This document shows, in pieces, positions 51,536 through 53,266 of a DNA stretch of 53,266 nt. Under the pieces are notes generated by a model. It saw nothing but the letters and a program-made list of their open reading frames with translations. It made no database searches and had not been told where the DNA came from. A program made the position numbers and the translations under genes. The DNA is from Clostridia bacterium (GTDB lineage: Bacteria; Bacillota; Clostridia; Oscillospirales; CAG-272): assembly GCA_017505745.1 (NCBI GenBank), contig JAFVOP010000018.1:1-53266 (forward strand), written 5' to 3'. Positions within the stretch are counted from its first letter, which is position 1. Each line of letters begins with the position of its first letter.

Positions 51536-52918
51536 ATGGCAGAAACCAAATCCAACGGGCTGGTCTATGAGAAAAAGACCGTCTACGAAAAAGCAGGCGC
51601 CGAGGTCGTTTCCGCGGCTTACGAATATGCGAAGGGCTACGCCGCCTTTCTGGATGCCTCCAAGACCGAGCGCGAGGCAGTTGTCGAAGGCGTGAAAATG
51701 GCGGAAGCGGCAGGCTACCGCCCCTATACCTTTGGCGCGCCGATGAAGGCAGGCGACAAATTCTACTACAACAACCGCGGCAAGAACATCTATCTCTTCC
51801 GCATTGGTTCCGAGGATATCAACAACGGAATCCGCATCACCGCCGCACACATCGACTCTCCCCGTCTGGACCTCAAGCAGGTTCCCGTATACGAGGACCA
51901 CGGCATGTGTTTCCTCAAAACCCACTACTACGGCGGCATCCGCAAGTACCAGTGGCTGGCCACTCCCCTCGCCCTGCACGGCGTGGTGGTCAAGCAGAGC
52001 GGCGAGGTGGTAGACGTGGTGATCGGCGAAAAGGATGACGATCCCGTGATGTATATCACCGATCTGCTCCCCCACCTGGCAGCAGCAGAGAACGAAAAGC
52101 CCCTCTACAAGGCCTTCTCGGGCGAAAAGCTCAACATTCTGGTTGGCTCCAAGCCTCTCGACGGCGAGGAGAAGGACAAGGTAAAGATGGGCGTGCTCCA
52201 ATACCTCCACGACACCTACGGCATCGTGGAAGAGGACTTCCTCTCGGCCGAGCTTTCGCTGGTTCCCGCCGCAAAGGCGCGTGACATTGGTTTTGACCGC
52301 TCACTCGTGGGCGGCTACGGACATGACGACCGCGTGTGCGCCTACCCCTCGATCACCGCAATGATCGATGCCGACGAGAGCATCCACACCACCATGTGCA
52401 TTCTGGTGGACAAGGAAGAGACCGGAAGCGACGGCGTAACGGGTATGCAGAGCAGCCTGATCACCGATATCATCACCGAGATCGCGAAAGCAATGGGCGG
52501 CAATGAGGCGGCCGTGCGCGCCAACTCCAAGTGCCTGTCCAGCGACGTGACCGCAACCTTTGACCCCAACTTTGCCGATGTTTACGAATACCGCAACTCC
52601 TCGCTCCTTGGCTGTGGCGTTGCGATGTGCAAATTCACGGGATCCCGCGGAAAGGGCGGCACCTCCGATGCCAGCGCCGAGCTGGTTGCATGGGTGCGCA
52701 AGTGCCTTAACGAGGCGGGCGTGGTATGGCAGACCTGCGAGCTTGGCAGAGTGGACGCGGGCGGCGGCGGAACGGTTGCCAAATACATGGCCAACCACAA
52801 CATCGATACCGTGGACCTCGGCGTTGGCGTCCTCTCGATGCACGCGCCTTACGAGGCCATCGCGAAGGTCGACCTCTACGAGGCTTACCGCGCGTTCAAG
52901 GCGTTTTATCAGTTCTGA
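51536..52918 (+). CDS. M18-family aminopeptidase
   Basis: 460 residues from ATG 51536 (AAAGGAG upstream). A cytoplasmic zinc aminopeptidase that removes N-terminal residues from peptides. Seen: AAHIDSPRLDLK (metal-binding His and catalytic Asp region), YGHDDRVCAY, DKEETGSDG (catalytic Glu pair), SSDVTATFDPN, GKGGTSDASAE and the late VLSMHAPYE with the last metal His. The length is that of the bacterial M18 ApeA type. It lies 14 bases after the SLT gene and may be in its operon. Confidence 0.94.
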   Translation: MAETKSNGLVYEKKTVYEKAGAEVVSAAYEYAKGYAAFLDASKTEREAVVEGVKMAEAAGYRPYTFGAPMKAGDKFYYNNRGKNIYLFRIGSEDINNGIRITAAHIDSPRLDLKQVPVYEDHGMCFLKTHYYGGIRKYQWLATPLALHGVVVKQSGEVVDVVIGEKDDDPVMYITDLLPHLAAAENEKPLYKAFSGEKLNILVGSKPLDGEEKDKVKMGVLQYLHDTYGIVEEDFLSAELSLVPAAKARDIGFDRSLVGGYGHDDRVCAYPSITAMIDADESIHTTMCILVDKEETGSDGVTGMQSSLITDIITEIAKAMGGNEAAVRANSKCLSSDVTATFDPNFADVYEYRNSSLLGCGVAMCKFTGSRGKGGTSDASAELVAWVRKCLNEAGVVWQTCELGRVDAGGGGTVAKYMANHNIDTVDLGVGVLSMHAPYEAIAKVDLYEAYRAFKAFYQF

Positions 52919-52925
52919 TTTTTTC

Positions 52926-52953
52926 GTGGGAAACTTTTGAAAAAGTTTCCCAC
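52926..52953. repeat. GTGGGAAac/gtTTCCCAC palindrome after the M18 gene
   Basis: A 28-base palindrome, 8 bases past the stop. No T-tract follows in the gene's sense (ACCCTTCAAAAC), as after ilvC. Confidence 0.75.
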
Positions 52954-53032
52954 ACCCTTCAAAACTTTTTCAAAAAAGTGATTGACCGAAGCAGGAAACT
53001 CTGTGCGCGATCTCGCTCGCAGGCTCCCGCAT

Positions 53033-53059
53033 GCGTTTTGGTACCGCCACCCAAAACGC
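53033..53059 (+). repeat. 27-base inverted-repeat element, copy B
   Basis: Identical to copy A at 27478-27504 (opposite strand). Arms GCGTTTTGG and CCAAAACGC with an 9-base centre. About 80 bases after the palindrome at 52926. The rest of 52919-53151 shows nothing else recognised. Confidence 0.85.
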
Positions 53060-53151
53060 TCACGAAGTAGCTTCACCATGGGCAAGTCTACCCGTTGAAC
53101 AACTTCGTTACCTTAGGCAATACTCCAATCGCGTCGAAAGGAACTTTCCTC

Positions 53152-53266
53152 ATGCTCACCAAATTGCGGGAAACCGAAGAAACATTCCATCATTTGGAGG
53201 CCATGCTCTCCGATCCCGCCGTAACGTCGGATCCGAACCGTTACGTACAGGTGATGAAGGAGTATC
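53152..53266 (+). CDS. prfA: Peptide chain release factor 1 (5' end only, runs off the window)
   Basis: 38 codons from ATG 53152 (GAAAGGAAC upstream). MLTKLRETEETFHHLEAML, then SDPAVTSDPNRYVQVMKEY, matches the N-terminal helix of RF1 (LExLEAxxxRxxELExxLSDPxVxxDxxRxxxLxKEY). RF1 releases chains at UAA and UAG. The domains with the PxT and GGQ motifs lie outside the window. Confidence 0.82.
   Translation, partial: MLTKLRETEETFHHLEAMLSDPAVTSDPNRYVQVMKEY

Overview
The window looks like chromosomal DNA of a Bacillota (Firmicutes) species, most likely an uncultured gut Clostridia. Evidence seen: strong AGGAGG-type ribosome binding sites before almost every gene; many sigma-A promoters with exactly 17-base spacers (TTGACA-17-TATAAT before the endonuclease III gene); a leucine-type T-box; the murB-whiA-dnaE gene order; and YtrA-type GntR, SecG and several XRE regulators. 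The genus cannot be fixed from the sequence. About the first 150 bases do not fit: read on the minus strand they resemble a Bacteroidota SusC-type TonB-dependent receptor, so the left edge may be a chimeric join.

Layout. 0.15-3.0 kb: minus-strand GntR/ABC ATPase/permease/membrane protein operon with an operator palindrome at its promoter. 3.1-3.6 kb: a tRNA-Thr(CGT) followed by three tandem 114-115 base units that repeat the 3' part of that tRNA, each with its own terminator. 3.7-9.3 kb: a GH28-like beta-helix protein, an XRE regulator with a SHOCT-like domain and a small partner, rsmA, a SulP transporter lacking a STAS domain, a second copy of the rsmA 3' end, and a protein of unknown function. 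9.3-9.8 kb: two autonomous structured RNA elements, each with a promoter, a long hairpin with compensatory changes, a possible antiterminator and a terminator. 10-18.6 kb: ackA, a divergent AraC regulator/alpha-galactosidase pair, an SGNH esterase, a membrane-bound XRE/zinc-ribbon protein, secG, nth and an M14-like peptidase.

18.9-33 kb holds a nearly complete branched-chain amino acid pathway on the minus strand: T-box, leuA, ilvB, ilvN, ilvC, then a 291-base gap with dispersed repeats, then ilvD, leuC, leuD, leuB, a DUF815 AAA+ ATPase, ilvA, ridA and ilvE. IlvA makes 2-oxobutanoate from threonine with RidA clearing its reactive imine; IlvBN, IlvC and IlvD make the branched 2-oxo acids; LeuACDB extends one to the leucine precursor; IlvE transaminates. 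The T-box specifier reads as CTC (Leu), so the operon probably responds to uncharged tRNA-Leu.

33-53 kb: cardiolipin synthase, a polysaccharide deacetylase lipoprotein, a PMCA-type calcium ATPase, a divergent pair made of an XRE repressor and an unknown membrane/coiled-coil protein with three matching operator palindromes, an SGNH lipoprotein with a Thr/Glu linker, a class II aldolase, the murB-whiA-dnaE-HAD cluster, a Gfo/Idh/MocA oxidoreductase-coaE-lytic transglycosylase cluster, an M18 aminopeptidase, and the first codons of prfA at the right edge. The parts least explained by known families are the twin structured RNAs at 9.3-9.8 kb, the tRNA-derived tandem repeats, and the self-regulated membrane/coiled-coil system at 38.7-40.5 kb.
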